Below are positions 23,300 to 36,615 of a DNA stretch of 64,000 nucleotides, piece after piece. Position numbers and translations under genes: made by a program. The notes under the pieces were generated by a model. That model had not been told where the DNA came from, did not search any database, and worked only from the letters and a program-made list of their open reading frames with translations. Source of the DNA: Calycina herbarum (lineage: Eukaryota > Ascomycota > Leotiomycetes > Helotiales > Pezizellaceae); assembly GCA_001414485.1 (NCBI GenBank), contig LLEY01000040.1:124001-188000 (forward strand). Direction: 5' to 3'. Within the stretch, counting starts at the first letter, position 1. Each line of letters opens with the position of its first letter.

Positions 23300-24472
23300 G
23301 GAACCTTGAGAATAAGTATATAACTTGGCTTTTTCAGCTCTTTTAGACCCTTTTAAGCTCCTTTCTTAACTTGGGATATATGTAGAGTAGCCTCTTTAAG
23401 TAGAGCTTATATACTCTTCTTCTGTTTTAGGACTTTAGAAGTTATAGTAGCTAGCTTCTTTTGTAGCTGAGTTTCTGCTCTCTTATTAGCTAATTCTGCC
23501 TTCTTTCGTTGTCTTATAAGAGTATTAGCCTTCCTTTCTACTCTTCTCTCCTTCTTTGCCTTATATTCAGCCTCTTTCTTCTTATCTATCTTATTCTAAT
23601 ACTCTTAAGCACGTGTAACCCTCCTAGAGGAGTATACCTCTACTCTCTTACTAATATTACTACAAAGATTAAGTTTCTTGCTCTTCTTTCTCTTCTAGTT
23701 CTTAAGTATAATAGCTATCTATAGCCCTCGGTTCTTATACTCTAGAATAGAGACTTTACTTAACAGCGTTCGTATAGAAGAGAAGATCTTACTTACTTTA
23801 AGCTTAGACAGTGATCGTTCGAAGTTTAGGTAAGTATATTATATTGCTTTTGTTATAAGAGGTGTTATAATATCTTTAGTAGTCTTATAGATCGGTGAAG
23901 TAGGCTTTATTACTTATGTAATTATCTTTTCGCTTTATACTAGCTAAATCCTAGCCTTCTTAAAAGTATATATAATGTTGTATTCTGTAAATATAAGGTC
24001 TTACGCTGTCTTAAACATTGTATAGAAAAACCGCTTTAATATAGAGACTAATCTACCAGCCTTCTATATAAGCTTCTCTAGTTCGTTACTATAGTATAAT
24101 ACGAGGGGTTAGAAAAGACCGACGTTAAGAGGCTATAATCGATGTATTATATAAGGCGGTAGTATTATAATAATAATATAATATTAGTCTACGAAGTTAA
24201 TAAACTTTATATTAACATATAAGAAGTAACTGTCTATAAGAAGAAGTTAGTAAGCTCTTATACTCTTTAGTTTTATATATAGTTTAAAGACCTTTTCTAG
24301 CTACTTTAGGCTAAAGGTATTAGATAACCAGCTGTTCTCTAATAAGCTGAAATCGACATCCTCGACCTAGGAGCTCTATAAGTCTCCTAAGCCGCTCTTG
24401 TAAATAAGAAGTAGTAGGATCGCTTGTTTAATAGCTGAGATATATACTAGTAGTAAGATAAACTCTCGAGAA
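23300..24472 (-). pseudogene. Transposase of H, C-terminal half
   Basis: The minus-strand frame recovers, with TAA/TAG stops, the DDE-end features of Fot1/pogo transposases: the region after the HSSH motif reads PLNVGLFNP (near 24,100), then segments equivalent to SNELEKLI and LVSILKRFF. A long Lys/Arg/Glu coiled tail follows (IRQRKKAELANKRAETQLQK near 23,480). Several frame breaks are present. The missing N-terminal half lies 26.7 kb away at 51,209-51,870. Confidence 0.75.
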
Positions 24473-24477
24473 CTGTT

Positions 24478-24933
24478 TATAACGAAACTCTAACGAACTA
24501 AACAAAGATAACTAAGTCTCGAAGGTTAGTATATAGGTAAGAAGTATAGATACGCGGGGTTGTTTACTTAGAAGTGAACTCGTTACTTATATTAAAGATA
24601 TTAAATAAGATAATAAGATTAATAACTAAAGTTAAGTACGAAGCTTCTATCTAATAGTAGAAGTACTAGTCTTATATAGAACCTTCGTTTATATTAGAGT
24701 CCTGCTTAGTAGAAGTCCTAAAGATAGAGTCCGACTCTATTTCTAGGGCTTCTTAAAACTAGACTCTATTACCTAACTACTTCTAACTAAGTTACGTGAT
24801 ATAACTATAATAAGATCTCTAGGATTATATATCTATTTAATCCCTTCTTTCTTTTAGAGTTATAATAGTATTTGTTCTATTAGAGCGCTGTCTAGACTTT
24901 ATTTATTCACGTACTAGCACGTGATTTATAATA
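24478..24933 (-). repeat. 3' LTR of gypsy AB
   Basis: Canonical ends (TG...CA) are read as TA...TA after RIP. Differs from the partner LTR at 50,748-51,203 almost only by transitions. Confidence 0.92.
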
Positions 24934-27279
24934 CTATCCCCTTCTTAGCCTAGCGTATTCTTATACTAGAATATAATTCTAAAATTTATTATTAGAAAGA
25001 TATTATTCTTTCTTCGTATATAAACATATCCTCCTCTTATATTAAATAAAAAGAGTGTCTAGCTCTTACTATATAAATCGAATCTATATAATATTTAGTA
25101 GAGACTTGTTCTTTTTATTAAAAATAATCTTATTACTATTTCTTAGAGCTTTCTAAATCCTCTTAATATTCTAAGTATATTTAGTTAAAAAGATCTTATA
25201 ATAGTTCTAGTTATCTTAATATTCCTCTCTCTAGACCTAGAAAACCTATATATCGATTTTTCTTTAGCTCTTTATATAAACGGCTCTCTATTACTCCTCT
25301 AAGTCCTTCTTCTTTAAGTCCTCTCGAGTTCTTATCTTAGTTCTCTACTTTTTATTAGTATTAGGTAATAACTACCTTACTTACTAATAGACTTTAGGTT
25401 TAAACCTTAGTCTATACTAGTTCTTTCTAGTGTTGTCTAGAAGATTCGGTTACGTTCTCGGTTATGTAAACCGTAGAATCTTCTAGTAACTATTCTATTT
25501 ATAAGCTATAGAAGCTTCTAGTACTTATTCTAGAAGTATATATAGCTCTTTACTATCCTTATAGTTAGGAACCAAGTAAATTAAGTCTTTTACTCTTTAT
25601 CTATACTACCGATTCTATAAAAACGTGATTTAACAATCACCTAACCTACCCTGCACCGATCCTATAACTTACTCTGTAGCCTACTCTGTAGACTACTCTA
25701 TAAGTTACCCTGTTCCTTCTACACTTTTAAGATAGCTTCTTTTATTAAGTAGGTGCTTTCTAATAATATTTCTCTATCTAACCCTAGTCTCGAATTCTAG
25801 ATAGCTCTAGGTTTTGTTAGTAGAATTCTTAAAGTTATACTAAGTAATAGTTAAGGTTATTTTTTAACTCTTAAGTGTTTTCTAAGTATAAGTAATCTAA
25901 CTATTTAATTAAATACTTAACTTATCCTCTAATAAGCTTATAGTTAAGAATCCTCTTAACTTTATATTTAGTATTTAGATTTATTAGTTAAATTTCTATA
26001 ATTAGAGCTAGTAGAGCTCCTAGTAGTACTAGTTTAAGTAAGGATATATAGAATACTAGGTAGATGTTTATTATCTATAGTAACGCTAGTTTATAATTTA
26101 AAGGTCTCTTAACTTATTTAATTTTAAATAGTCTAAGTTTTTTATAATCTAGTTTATTACTTAGTCTTTTTATATTAATGTTTTTTTATACTAAGTAGAG
26201 TTTATCTCTCTCTTTTAATATTAGCTTCTAACTACGTCGTTTATTATAGTAGTATATGTTTCTTTTAGTAATAAACTATAAGTCTTCTATAAGTTCTTTA
26301 TATAACCTCTTAATCTTTAAGACCTAAATATAAGTAAGTTAATTATTAATAGTTATAGATAGTAGTTCTTAGTATACTAATAATTTATATCTATAATTAG
26401 TATAGAATAATATAATAAGTATTATTTCTATTACTAAACTATTATAAGTAAACTATACTAAGAATAATAGTTCTACCTAGTTATCTTACTAGTAGTTTAT
26501 ATAATAATAAAGGTATATTTTAACTACTTAATTTATCTATTCGTTTCCTCTATTTATTTAAGAGTAGAAAGCTATAAAGAGCTTTCTTTTTATATCTAAT
26601 CGCTTTATAAGAACGATCTAAAATTTTAAGGTAAAGAGTTTATCTCTATCTAAGAGTATTTCTTTAGATAGTCTATATCTTAAGACTACTTCTTTAAGGA
26701 ATATAAATACTAATTCCTTAGCTATACTTAACTCTATATATACTATTAGAATTATATACTTTATAAGTTGTTTTATAATAACTAGGATCGTGTTATACTT
26801 AACTCCTATTATTAGATCTTTAGATTTTAGTAATTTAATAATAAAATCTATAAATATTAATTTCTTAGGTATTTATAGTATTAGAGTAGTATTTATCTAT
26901 CTATAAGAAGTATAGTAGAAAGCCTTATTCCTAGTATAGATATTATATTCTATTATTACTTTCTTAACTATTATAGATAACTAATTAATATAATAGTATT
27001 ATCTTATCTACTAAAGAGTTCTACGAATCTCTTAGTAGTTATAAGCGAGCATAGTATAGTATTCTTATACGAACTTCTTTATATACGAGCTAGGAACCTA
27101 TAGTTTCTCTTTTATATACTAGTTATAACCTTTATAAATACTCTAAATTTTATCTATCTAGATATTATTTATTACTACTATCTTATATATAGTAGGTACT
27201 AAGTTGCTATTTTCGTTATATTTTAATATTACTATATTAAAGTATTTTTTATTTTTCTTATAGCCTAGTTTCCGGCTTA
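24934..27279 (-). pseudogene. gypsy AB: integrase and chromodomain
   Basis: The minus-strand frame carries the 3' part of pol. The chromodomain lies at about 26,000-25,870, and the integrase core at about 26,900-26,500, which includes the frame equivalent to DFIIKLLKSKDLI. It is interrupted at 27,280-27,284 by the second gypsy element (TSD GAATA) and at 25,353 by insert K. Many TAA/TAG stops. Confidence 0.8.
25353..25723. mobile_element. Solo-LTR-like insertion K inside gypsy AB
   Basis: 371 bp flanked by CTTTT at 25,348-25,352 and 25,724-25,728. The sister gypsy copy at 27,285-39,717 lacks this segment and has an empty site at the corresponding place (~38,830). Ends read TATTAG...TTCTACA, compatible with a TG...CA LTR after RIP. 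No internal coding. It could also be a MITE, but a 5-bp TSD favours an LTR. Confidence 0.7.
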
Positions 27280-27284
27280 GAATA

Positions 27285-27747
27285 TGTTACGAATCACGTG
27301 CTAGCACGTAAATAAGTGAAGTCCAGGCGACGCTCTAATAGAACAAATACTATTATAACTCTGAAAGGAAGGAGAGATTGAATATAAAAGGATATATAAT
27401 CCTAAGGATCTTATTATAGTTATATTATATGATTCGGTTAGAAGTAGTTAGATAATAGAGTCTAGTTTTAAGCAGCCTTAGAAATAGAGTCGGACTCTAT
27501 TGTCGGGACTTCTACTAAGTAGGACTCTAAATATAAACGAAGGTTCTATATAAGACTAGCACTTCTGCTATTAGATAGGAGCTTCGTACTTAACTTTAGT
27601 TATTAATCTTATTAACTTGTTTAATATCTTTAATATAAGTAACGAGTTTACTTCTAAGTAAATAACTTAGTATATCTGTACTTCTTATCTATATACTAAC
27701 CTTCGAGACTTAGTTATCTTTGTTTAGTTTATTTAAGTTTCGTTATA
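27285..27747 (+). repeat. 5' LTR of gypsy C
   Basis: Starts TGTTACGAATCACGTGCTAG and ends TTTCGTTATA (CA changed to TA). 463 bp, matched by the copy at 39,255. Confidence 0.92.
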
Positions 27748-27949
27748 CTTTAAGCACCTGCTTAGAAGTTTAGTTGCTATAGCTCTAATAACCCTTGCTA
27801 TAGTAGCTAGCTTAAATACTAGTTAAGTCAACGTTGTAGAAACATCTAGAAGCGTAACTAGAAGAATATCTGCTAGTATATAGTTAACTAGGAACGACGA
27901 TAATATTAGTATACTAGACACCTCTAAGCTCTATAAGGTTAAAGTACTT

Positions 27950-29470
27950 GAATCTATTAAAGTTAAAATACTAGATACGTATTATAGGAAGCGAAAGAAA
28001 CTTAACTTATTTCTTCTCTAAATAGATATCTACTTTAACTTTAATTCTAATAAATTCAAAGGTAATTATAATTTATAAACTATCTTCGCTATCTCTTACC
28101 TTAGGGGATTAGCGTTAGAATAGGCTTAGCTATACTTAGAAGACTTCTTTAAGAATAAAGATAAAAATAGAAAGATAGAATTAACTAAGATTATATTTAA
28201 ATCTTAGAAAGGATTTAAAACAACTATTAGAAAAGTCTTTAGAGACTTTAATATAATCTAAACTACTATATATAAGCTTTTAGAATTATACTAAACTAGA
28301 TTAGTAATAGATTATACTAATAAATTTTAATATTATAGAATAAAGTTAGAATAGGATACTATTACTCTTATAGAACTCTTTTATAAAGGATTAAAGATAT
28401 ATATTCGTAAGAAAATAGCTAAATAGAATATATAATTCTTAACTATTATAAGTATAATTAAGGAAGTTATCTAGTTAAATAACTGCTTATATAAATTTAG
28501 AAAGAGTAACCCTAGATATAGAGAAAAGAGTAAGAGATTAGAAAAGTAGAAACATTTCTATACTAAACATAGTAAGAAGGTAAACGCTATATAAAAGAAA
28601 ACCTTTCTAAAGAAAGGAGAACTTTCCTAGAAGAAGCGAAATTATTAACATAAGTAGAACTTATATTATAACTATAGCCTTCCTAGCTATAGAGTAAATA
28701 AGTATAGTAAGAAGAAAGACTCTAAGAGAAAGAAATAAATTAATACTACTATTTAATAGTAGGTAGCTTTAACTAATTATATTAAACTTATAAATAAGAA
28801 ACTTAAAGTATAAGAATATAGAACTTAGATTAAAAATAATAAAGAATTTAGTAGTATATAAGATACTAATAATAATAAAGATCTACTTCTTAAAGAAAAT
28901 TATAATATATAATTAGTAGAAGTATCTAAGTAACATCTTTAAATAGAATACGAATTACTATTATTAACTAGTTCGTTAGAAATATTAGACTTATCTTCTA
29001 GTTTAGAAGGAGAAATTAGAAATAAAGACTCTAAAGTTAAAGAAAGTTAGACCTTCTTTAAAACATTTAAATAAGGAAATTAATAGGTATATATTAATAG
29101 TTAGAAGCTAGACTTCTAGAGTCTTTATACTATATAAGAAGTTAATCTAACTATCTTAATAACGTATATAGTTATAAGAAATAACTCTAAGATAATAACT
29201 CTAGTTAGCCTAATTACTAAGTAAGAAACTATTAAGAGAAAAGAACTAGAACACGAATAACAACTAATAGAGAAACCTAGTTACTCTAAAGTAAGAGATA
29301 TATAGAAGATATATAATATTTTAGATAAGATTAGTATATAGATATAATAAGTCCTAATAGGATTTAAAAGATAGATTAAAACCCCTTTTCTTAGAACACT
29401 ATCTAAAGATATTATACTAAAAGAATTTAAATAATATATTATAGTTATATTAATTAGAAATAATAAACTA
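27950..29470 (+). pseudogene. gypsy C: gag with zinc knuckle, and start of pol
   Basis: The frame reads a retroelement capsid: TIFAISYLRGLALE, LYLEDFFKNKDKNRK and KGFKTTIRKVFRDFNII (28,080-28,270). The nucleocapsid knuckle near 28,660-28,700 reads YYNYSLPSYRVNKYSKK; its tyrosines stand where a CCHC knuckle has cysteines (TGT to TAT), a direct footprint of G-to-A change. Stops are TAA/TAG only where I checked. It is cut at 29,472 by transposon D1. Confidence 0.8.
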
Positions 29471-29599
29471 GTAACGTGGTTTATTAGAACCTGGCGTATA
29501 TTAGAATCTAGCGTACTTTTCCTTAGTATTTAACTTTGAATATTAATAAATTAACTATAATATATTAAATTAACTATAACTACTTAGAATCCGAAGAAT

Positions 29600-30441
29600 T
29601 AGACATATCTACATCTATTTAACAAGTTCGTATATTATAACTAGCTTTTCTATAAGTGCTATAACGCTGTCTAGACGATTGCCTCTCCTTCTTATTACCT
29701 CTCTCTATACGTAAGTCGCGTTGTACTTGCTTATTAACGTTCTTTTAAGTTAAAAGATCTTAGACATCCTCTACTATAAGTGCCCCCCCTTGATATATAC
29801 GAGTCTTTTTAGCTCTACAGCGTTTACTTAAGGCTTTATTCGCTGCTCGAAGAGTACGTACTTCAGTAGATAACAAGGTTATCTTATAAGCTATTCGCTC
29901 TATACCTTTTACTAATATAGCAACTGTCTTAAATAGTAGAGTCGGTGAGCTTCTCTAGTAATAGACAATCTGTTTCTAAATAAGAGTCGATTATAAGAGC
30001 GCTTTAGTAGGGTTTAAGATAGTCTAGGAGATCTAAGTATTAGAATTAGTAGTAGAGGGTCTTAAGAGAGTTAGAGTCTATAACCTTATATTAAGCTTTA
30101 AAAGTACTACTTATAGGTTAAAAGACACTAGGCCAGCTCTATAGAATCTAGCTTAAGCGTTCTAGACTGTTATTAATTCTTTATATACTACTATAAAAGC
30201 TAAAAAGAACTCTACCTTTGTAATATAGTTAATATAAGCTTTAATAAACGTCTTAATCTACCGACTATATACCTACTTTAATATACTAAAGTATCTAATA
30301 TTAAGTAGTTAGGTTATATAGGATAAGTAGAGAGGTAGTCTAAGAGTTATAATATTATATACTTTATAATACTCTTGAAATTCAGCTGATTTATAACTCT
30401 TATACCTATCTAATACTAGTATTCGATATAGACTCTTTATA
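29600..30441 (-). pseudogene. Transposase of D1, C-terminal part
   Basis: Minus-strand reading retains the late DDE domain (ILVLDRYKSYKSAEFQEYYK at ~30,430-30,370, where the family has LDGHSSHKS), the YLSYIT remnant of the HSSH motif, and a long charged tail homologous to D2's (33-45% of it stop-free). The N-terminal part lies beyond element E at 32,306 to ~33,050. Confidence 0.8.
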
Positions 30442-32303
30442 ACGTACTTGACTAGTAAGCGATATAGACTAGTACGCGATATAGAATCCCTACCACCACC
30501 TCTAATTTTAGACTTCAAATTAACATACCTTAACAACTAACGCTCTAAATAGCTTAAGCTGAAGGCCGAATTACACTAGCCCTCCGGGCCTATCAATTAG
30601 GCTAATTTCCAAGTTTACGAGCCGCCGTACGCTTATACGAAGTCTCGTATATAACCTTAACCCGGAGACACTAAGGGACCCTCTCTAGAGCTAATTTTGT
30701 CTCTCCGCACCTTAAACTCACCTAAACCGAAGAAACTACGCTTGTTTAATAGATATTATCTATGGATATACGTGGTATATCTCCTATACAAGCTCTAGTT
30801 TAAGAAATAGCCGAGTTATTACTTATAGAACACGTTAAAGTCGCGTTAGTCGTATAACCGAAAATAGGCTAACACTGGGTCTACCGCTTTATAAACCGAC
30901 ATTCCGAACTCAAATTACGATATAACCGAAAGTACGACTATTAGCGAGCTAAATACGAAGATCCTAAGGCTATACAGGCCTGGTTTCTACTTATATAGAA
31001 TATAATTATAAAATATAGAATTACAGACGAGGATATATATAATTTTAACGAAACCGGATTTCAAATAGAAGTGATTTCTATAGCTAAGGTCGTTATAGCT
31101 GTAGAGAAGGCCTGTATAGACTCGATTTAGCCTAGAAATCGTAAGTAGGTTATAGTTATTAAGTCAGTTAATTCTACTAGTTAGCTTCTTCTATTAATAG
31201 TTATTTTCAAGGGCTAAATATATCAAAGGAGCTGGTACGATAATATACCTTCTGATTAGTTAGTAGGAGTTAGTGAAAACGGATAGACAACGGACGAATT
31301 AGGCCTTACTTAGCTAAAGAGACTCTTTGGTCCTTATATACAGGCTTGTACGATTAGGAAATATCGACTCCTTATACTTAATAGCTATAGAAGTTATATT
31401 ACAGCCGAGTTCGACTAGTACTATACCTAGAACTCTATTATTATACTATGTATACCTACACACTCGTCTCACTTACTATAACCTCTGGATATGTCTTGTT
31501 TTTCAGTCCTAAAACGGTCGTACAGATCAATTATACAAGAGTTTATATAGGCCGGAATCAACTATATAGACAAAGACGATTTCCTAGATCTGTATTTATA
31601 GGCCCGTACGGCTACATACAGCCCAAATACAATTCAGAGTGGATTTAGAGCAACTAGCCTAGTTCTCTTTAATCCGGATCAAGTATTATCGCGCCTATAT
31701 ATTCAAATTTAGACACTATCACCTCCTTTAGCACCTGTTCAAGCTTCAGTCCCTTAGGTCCCTGAAACACCTTATAATATTACCGAATTAGAGCTTTAAG
31801 CTAAGGCAGTCTAAGATCTGATTCGCTATTATACGTAGAGTCCTCCTAGTCTAATAGTTTAAGCTGTAAACCAGCTTATTAAGGGTTACTAAATAGCTAT
31901 ATATAGTGTAACGATTCTTATAGCCGAAAACAGGAAATTACAGGCTGTAAATAAGAGGATTAAAAAGAAGAGACAAAAGAAGAAGTCGTACGTAGGCAAG
32001 GGAGGTGTTTTAAGTGCTGCGGAGGTTCAGAAGAGTTAGAATCGGCTTATAACTAACGTAGAGGTAGAAATTCAGGTGGTTAAGCAACCGAGCCGTAAGG
32101 TATTATCACGTGCACCACGGACTTATAGTATATATAGATCACTAGAACATACTGCTCGTACGTGCCTAGAGCGTTAATAAATCAACTAGTTTAATTAGAA
32201 AGTTAATATTTAATATAGTTGATTTTTAATTAATTAAGAGGTGTAGAGGTAATAAGGATCCTATATCGCGTACTAGTCTATATCGCTTACTAGTCAAGTA
32301 CGT
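30442..32303 (+). mobile_element. Pogo/Fot1-like transposon E, innermost nested element
   Basis: 1,862 bp. TIRs of about 43 bp (outer ACGTACTTGACTAGTAAGCG) with TA TSDs at 30,440-30,441 and 32,304-32,305. D2 shows the uninterrupted site CTTTATATAAC, confirming the boundaries. It is less TA-biased than its surroundings and its transposase frame is better preserved. Confidence 0.93.
30540..32160 (+). pseudogene. Transposase of E
   Basis: Plus-strand frame with scattered TAA/TAG stops. Features of Fot1-type transposases: N-terminal HTH region (~30,550-30,950), the central NFNETGFQ-like segment with the first catalytic acidic residue (~31,040), and the diagnostic IPTHSSHLL-PLDMSCFSVLK (31,449-31,512), with one Gln codon turned into TAA. 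The C-terminal charged region ends KKKRQKKKSYVGKGGVLSAA (~31,960-32,020). It appears to be the most recently inserted DNA transposon here, judged by nesting position and lighter damage. Confidence 0.85.
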
Positions 32304-32305
32304 TA

Positions 32306-33050
32306 TAACTAGTAGTATATTTATCAAAGTGTTTTAGCTATTCTAGACCTGTCTCGTTGTTTATCTATCTATTACTTATCAGTTTAATAACCTAGTCGTA
32401 TAAGAGGCCGCCGTCTATATACTAATTCGTAAGATAATTCTTCCCTTAGATAACTAAAAATAGAAGGACATCCTAACCCTCGCTATTAATATAAGCAATT
32501 GCTATAGCCTATTCCCGATTGCCTAGCTGAACTGCCTTACCTCTACTACGTTAATCTACACGTATAACAACTATTATAGAGCAAATCATACCTATTATAA
32601 AGCCCGTTTTATCGAAGTTATAGAAATCGTAATCTAAAACGCTATATTTCGCTCTTATATTTTATATAAGTTAGAACCACGTACTAATTAGGTTAGGATC
32701 TTCGTATAAGGCTCTTTAGAAGTCGTAAACGCGATTAAAACGCGTCTTTAACCCTAGTTATTATTATATAAATCGATATATCTAAAGCTTACTAACACGT
32801 TTCCCTCTCTATAATTCGAGGATATAATTTACTATATCTTCTATACTAGCTAGCTAGGGTATAACCCCTCTAGAATCTAAGTTAAATATATTCTAAAGAA
32901 TTACTTCCTTCTTAAGTTAAGTTAATTTAATATTTACTAGCCGTCGTTCTAGGAGGGGAAGTTAGCTGTTTATTCTATAGCGAAGACTAGTTTTAGAGAC
33001 TTTATAGATTTTTATAATAGACTGATAACTAAGCTTTTTAGATAATCGGA
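32306..33050 (-). pseudogene. Transposase of D1, N-terminal part
   Basis: Reverse complement of the N-terminal half of D2: it contains the HTH region and the segment up to the first catalytic Asp (NFDKTGFII in D2). Separated from its C-terminal part by the 1.86-kb element E. Confidence 0.75.
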
Positions 33051-33197
33051 TAGCTTTAATAGCTAAGATAATTCGAGCTTCTTAAGTTTAAATTTCTATT
33101 AGTAGTTATTAAGATAACGCGTATTAAAATAATAAAGTAGAGAAGATAGAAAAAGTACGCCAGGTTCTAATATACGCTAGGTTCTAATAAACCACGT

Positions 33198-36100
33198 TAT
33201 TTAAAAAATATAACTTATAATAGCTATTTAGTATACTCTTCTAAGAACGAAGAAAGCTTAATATAACTAGATAGACTAAAATAGAGCTAAAAGAATTTTA
33301 CTATCTATTAATAGAAGAACTATAGTTTATAAAAACAGTTTAAGAAATAATAGTATAATAGATATAATATAAACTAAGCCTAACTATAGACTAGTTATTA
33401 TAGAAACGATTTAAAAGAATTTTACTAGAACCTACTAGAATAGTAGAATATTATTAAATATATAAGATAGCTTTATCTAATAAAGAAGAAGTAGTATTCT
33501 TTCCTTAGTTCTAGATTTAAGTAGTTAGAGAGAAGAATTTAAAAGACTATATATTTAAGGTTTAATATATAAAGCTACAAATAAGTATACTTAAAACTAC
33601 TTTAGATTATCTATATATAAGAGAACTATAGTCTATAAAAGCTATTTTAAAAACTAGTTATAAATAGATCTAATATAACTATAGATAATTACTAAAACGA
33701 TTTATAAGAGATATTTCTAAGACTATAGAAATCGTAGAAAATAGATTAGTATATAAGATAGTATATACTAATAAGGAAAGAGTAAGATTCTTTCTATAGT
33801 ATAAGAATAAGAAGAGAAAGAATTATAATTAAGAAAATCGATCTTTTAAAGTCTAATATATTAAAGTAAAGTTAAACACTACTTTAAATAAAAAACAGTT
33901 AGTAATAACTCTAGAAATATAAGAGAAGAAGTTATAAGTTATAATAGACTTAGAAGTAATAAGTAACTTTATTTCTCTAATAGCTTAAAAAGAGCTAAAT
34001 ATTCTAATTAAAGGAATAAGACTATATTACCTAGGAGTAGTTAATAAAATAGATATTATATACTAAAATAGGATTATTAATTAGTAAACTATTCTAATAA
34101 ATATTAATATTAAAAGATATTATTTAAATATATAATTTAATATTATTAAAATAGAGAGTAAGGAAGTAATACTTAGTATACTATAGATTTAAGAATATAA
34201 TCTAGAAATTAATTAAAAAGCTAAAATAATAACCTTTAGTTAATATAAATATATAGGTTCGTGTTTATAACTTTAAAGCTAGAATAAGATTAGTACTATC
34301 TCTTCTAAAGTACTAGGACACCTTACCTAGGGTTCTCTATAGGTTAGTAAGAAAGCTAATAACGAAATATCTATATAGTATAGAGAATTTATAAAATTGT
34401 TCAAAGACTTAGAAGATATATATACTCTTCTTAAATATTAGCTATAGAATTATAAGATTAAATTAATAGAAGGTTATAACCTTAGAAAGCAAAAGCTTTA
34501 ACTATATAACTAGAATAACTTAACTTTATTAGAAAGTTATATCTAATAAGAAATAAAGAAAGAATATATTTAAAAATCTAAATCGCTTATCTCTTTAAAT
34601 ATACTTATTATTAAGAAAAAGGATAACCTAAATAGATAGATATATATTAATTATAAGGAATTAAATAATATAATAATTAAGGACGCTTATCTATTACTAA
34701 CTAGTTAGTACTTATAGGATAAGTTAGGCTAAGTAAAGAAATTTATAAAACTAGATTAATAAAACGCTTATAGATTAATTAGAATTAAGATAGGCTATAA
34801 ATAGAAGACTACGTTTATCTTACTATTAGGACTTTATAAGTATATAGTAATATCTTTTAGTTTAACTAATATATTAGCTACTTATTAGAGATAGAATAAT
34901 AGTATTTTAGAAGATCTTCTAAAAGTAACTATTATATATTACCTAGATAATATATTAATTTTCTTAAAAAATCTAAAAGAATATAAGAACTATGTAAAAG
35001 AAGTCTTATAAAGACTTACTAAAGTAGACTCTTATCTAAAACTCTTAAAATATAAGTTTAGAGTTAAAAAAACTCTCTTTCTAGAATAGGTATTTAGCTT
35101 AGGAAAAATAGAAATAGATTTAGAAAAGATTTATATAGTTATTAAATAGGAATTACTAAAAAACGTTAAAGATATATAATCCTTCTTAAGATTTACTAAT
35201 TTCTATTAACTATTTATTAAAGACTATATAAAAATTATAAAACCTATGTTAATATTAACTAGAAAAGTTATAGCTTTTATCTAGGATAAGAAGGCTAAAA
35301 AGGCCTTCTAAGAAATCAAAGAACGGTTTATAGTAAAACCTATTCTATATAATTTTAATTATAAAAAACTAAGTATAATAAAGATAGACGCCTTAGATAT
35401 AGTAGTAGATACTATATATCTATAACTAAATAAAATAGGAAAACTTATATCTATAGTATATTTCTTAAAGACTTTTAATATAGTATAATAGAATTATAGT
35501 ATTTATAATAAAGAACTTATAGCTATTGTACTAGCTCTTAAAGAATAGAGGATTTACCTCTAGAGTATATTATACCTAGTAATAGTACTTACTAATCATC
35601 TAAATCTAAAGATATTTACTATAACTAAGGAACTTATTACTAGATACCTAGCTAGGTAGTCTAAACTTTAGTAGGATTTAAGATAGTTATTCGACATATT
35701 AGTAGAATAAGTAATACTTGAGCCGATACTCTAAGCTAGAAACTAGGCTATAAGAAAAACAAAAAATACGTTAATATAGTAATACTAAAGTACGACAAAA
35801 ACGGCGACTTAATACCTACTATATATAAAATAGTAGTAATAAATAATATCTAGATAGATAAAATTTAGAGTATATATAAAGGTTATAATTAGTATATAAA
35901 AGGGAAACTATAGGTTCCTAGCTCGTATATAAAAGAGTTCATATAAGAATACTATACTATGTCTACTTATAGCTACTAAGGAATTCGTAGAACTCTCTAG
36001 TAGATAAGATAATACTACTATATTAATCGGTTATCTATAATAGTTAAGGAAGTAATAGTAGAATATAATACCTCTACTAGAAATAAGGATTCCTACTATA

Positions 36101-36613
36101 CTACTTATAAATAGATAAATACTACTCTAATACTATAAATACCTTAGAAATCGATATCTATAGATTTTATTATTAAATTACTAAAATCTAAAGACTTAAT
36201 AATAGGAGTTAAGTATAACGCGATCCTAGTTATTATAGAATAACTTATAAAGTATATAATTCTAATAGTATATATAGAGTTAAGTACTACTAAGAAATTA
36301 GTATTCGTATTCCTTAGAGAAGTAGTCTTAAGATATAAACTATCTAAAGAAATACTCTTAGATAGAGATAAGCTCTTTATCTTAAAATTTTAGATCGCTC
36401 TTATAGAACGATTAAGTATAAAGAGAAGCTTTCTATAGCTTTTTACTCTTAAATAAATAGAAATAAATAGATAAATTAAGTAGTTAAAATATACCTTCGT
36501 TATTATATAAACTACTAGTAAGATAACTAGGTAGAACTGCTACTCTTAGTATAGTTTACTTATAATAGTTTAGTAATAGAAATAATACTTATTATACTAT
36601 TTTATACTAATTA
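33198..36613 (+). pseudogene. gypsy C: protease, reverse transcriptase, RNase H, integrase
   Basis: The protease remnant VIIDLEVISNFIS (~33,940) keeps the first Asp. In RT, SLNILIIKKKDNLNRQIYIN (~34,590) precedes the catalytic motif, now YYLDNILIF (~34,940); the expected YLDD has its second Asp mutated to Asn. RNase H follows (IDALDIV, NKELIAIVLALKE). Integrase retains SISIDFIIKLLKSKDLI and LDRDKLFILKF (36,150-36,400). The dead HHCC zinc region precedes it. Interrupted at 36,614 by D2. Confidence 0.82.
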
Positions 36614-36615
36614 TA

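Larger units (their letters stand above)
29474..33197 (-). mobile_element. Pogo/Fot1-like transposon D1, nested in gypsy C
   Basis: Ends ACGTGGTTTATTAGAACCTG (29,474) and its inverse at 33,197 form TIRs of about 45 bp. TSD TA at 29,472-29,473 and 33,198-33,199. Without element E it is 1,862 bp, against 1,860 bp for D2. The transposase runs on the minus strand and is split by E. Confidence 0.92.

Noticed and set aside
31327..31648. Two plus-strand ORFs inside element E
   Set aside because: They are out-of-frame shadows of the transposase, which carries the HSSH...PLD motif in a third frame.
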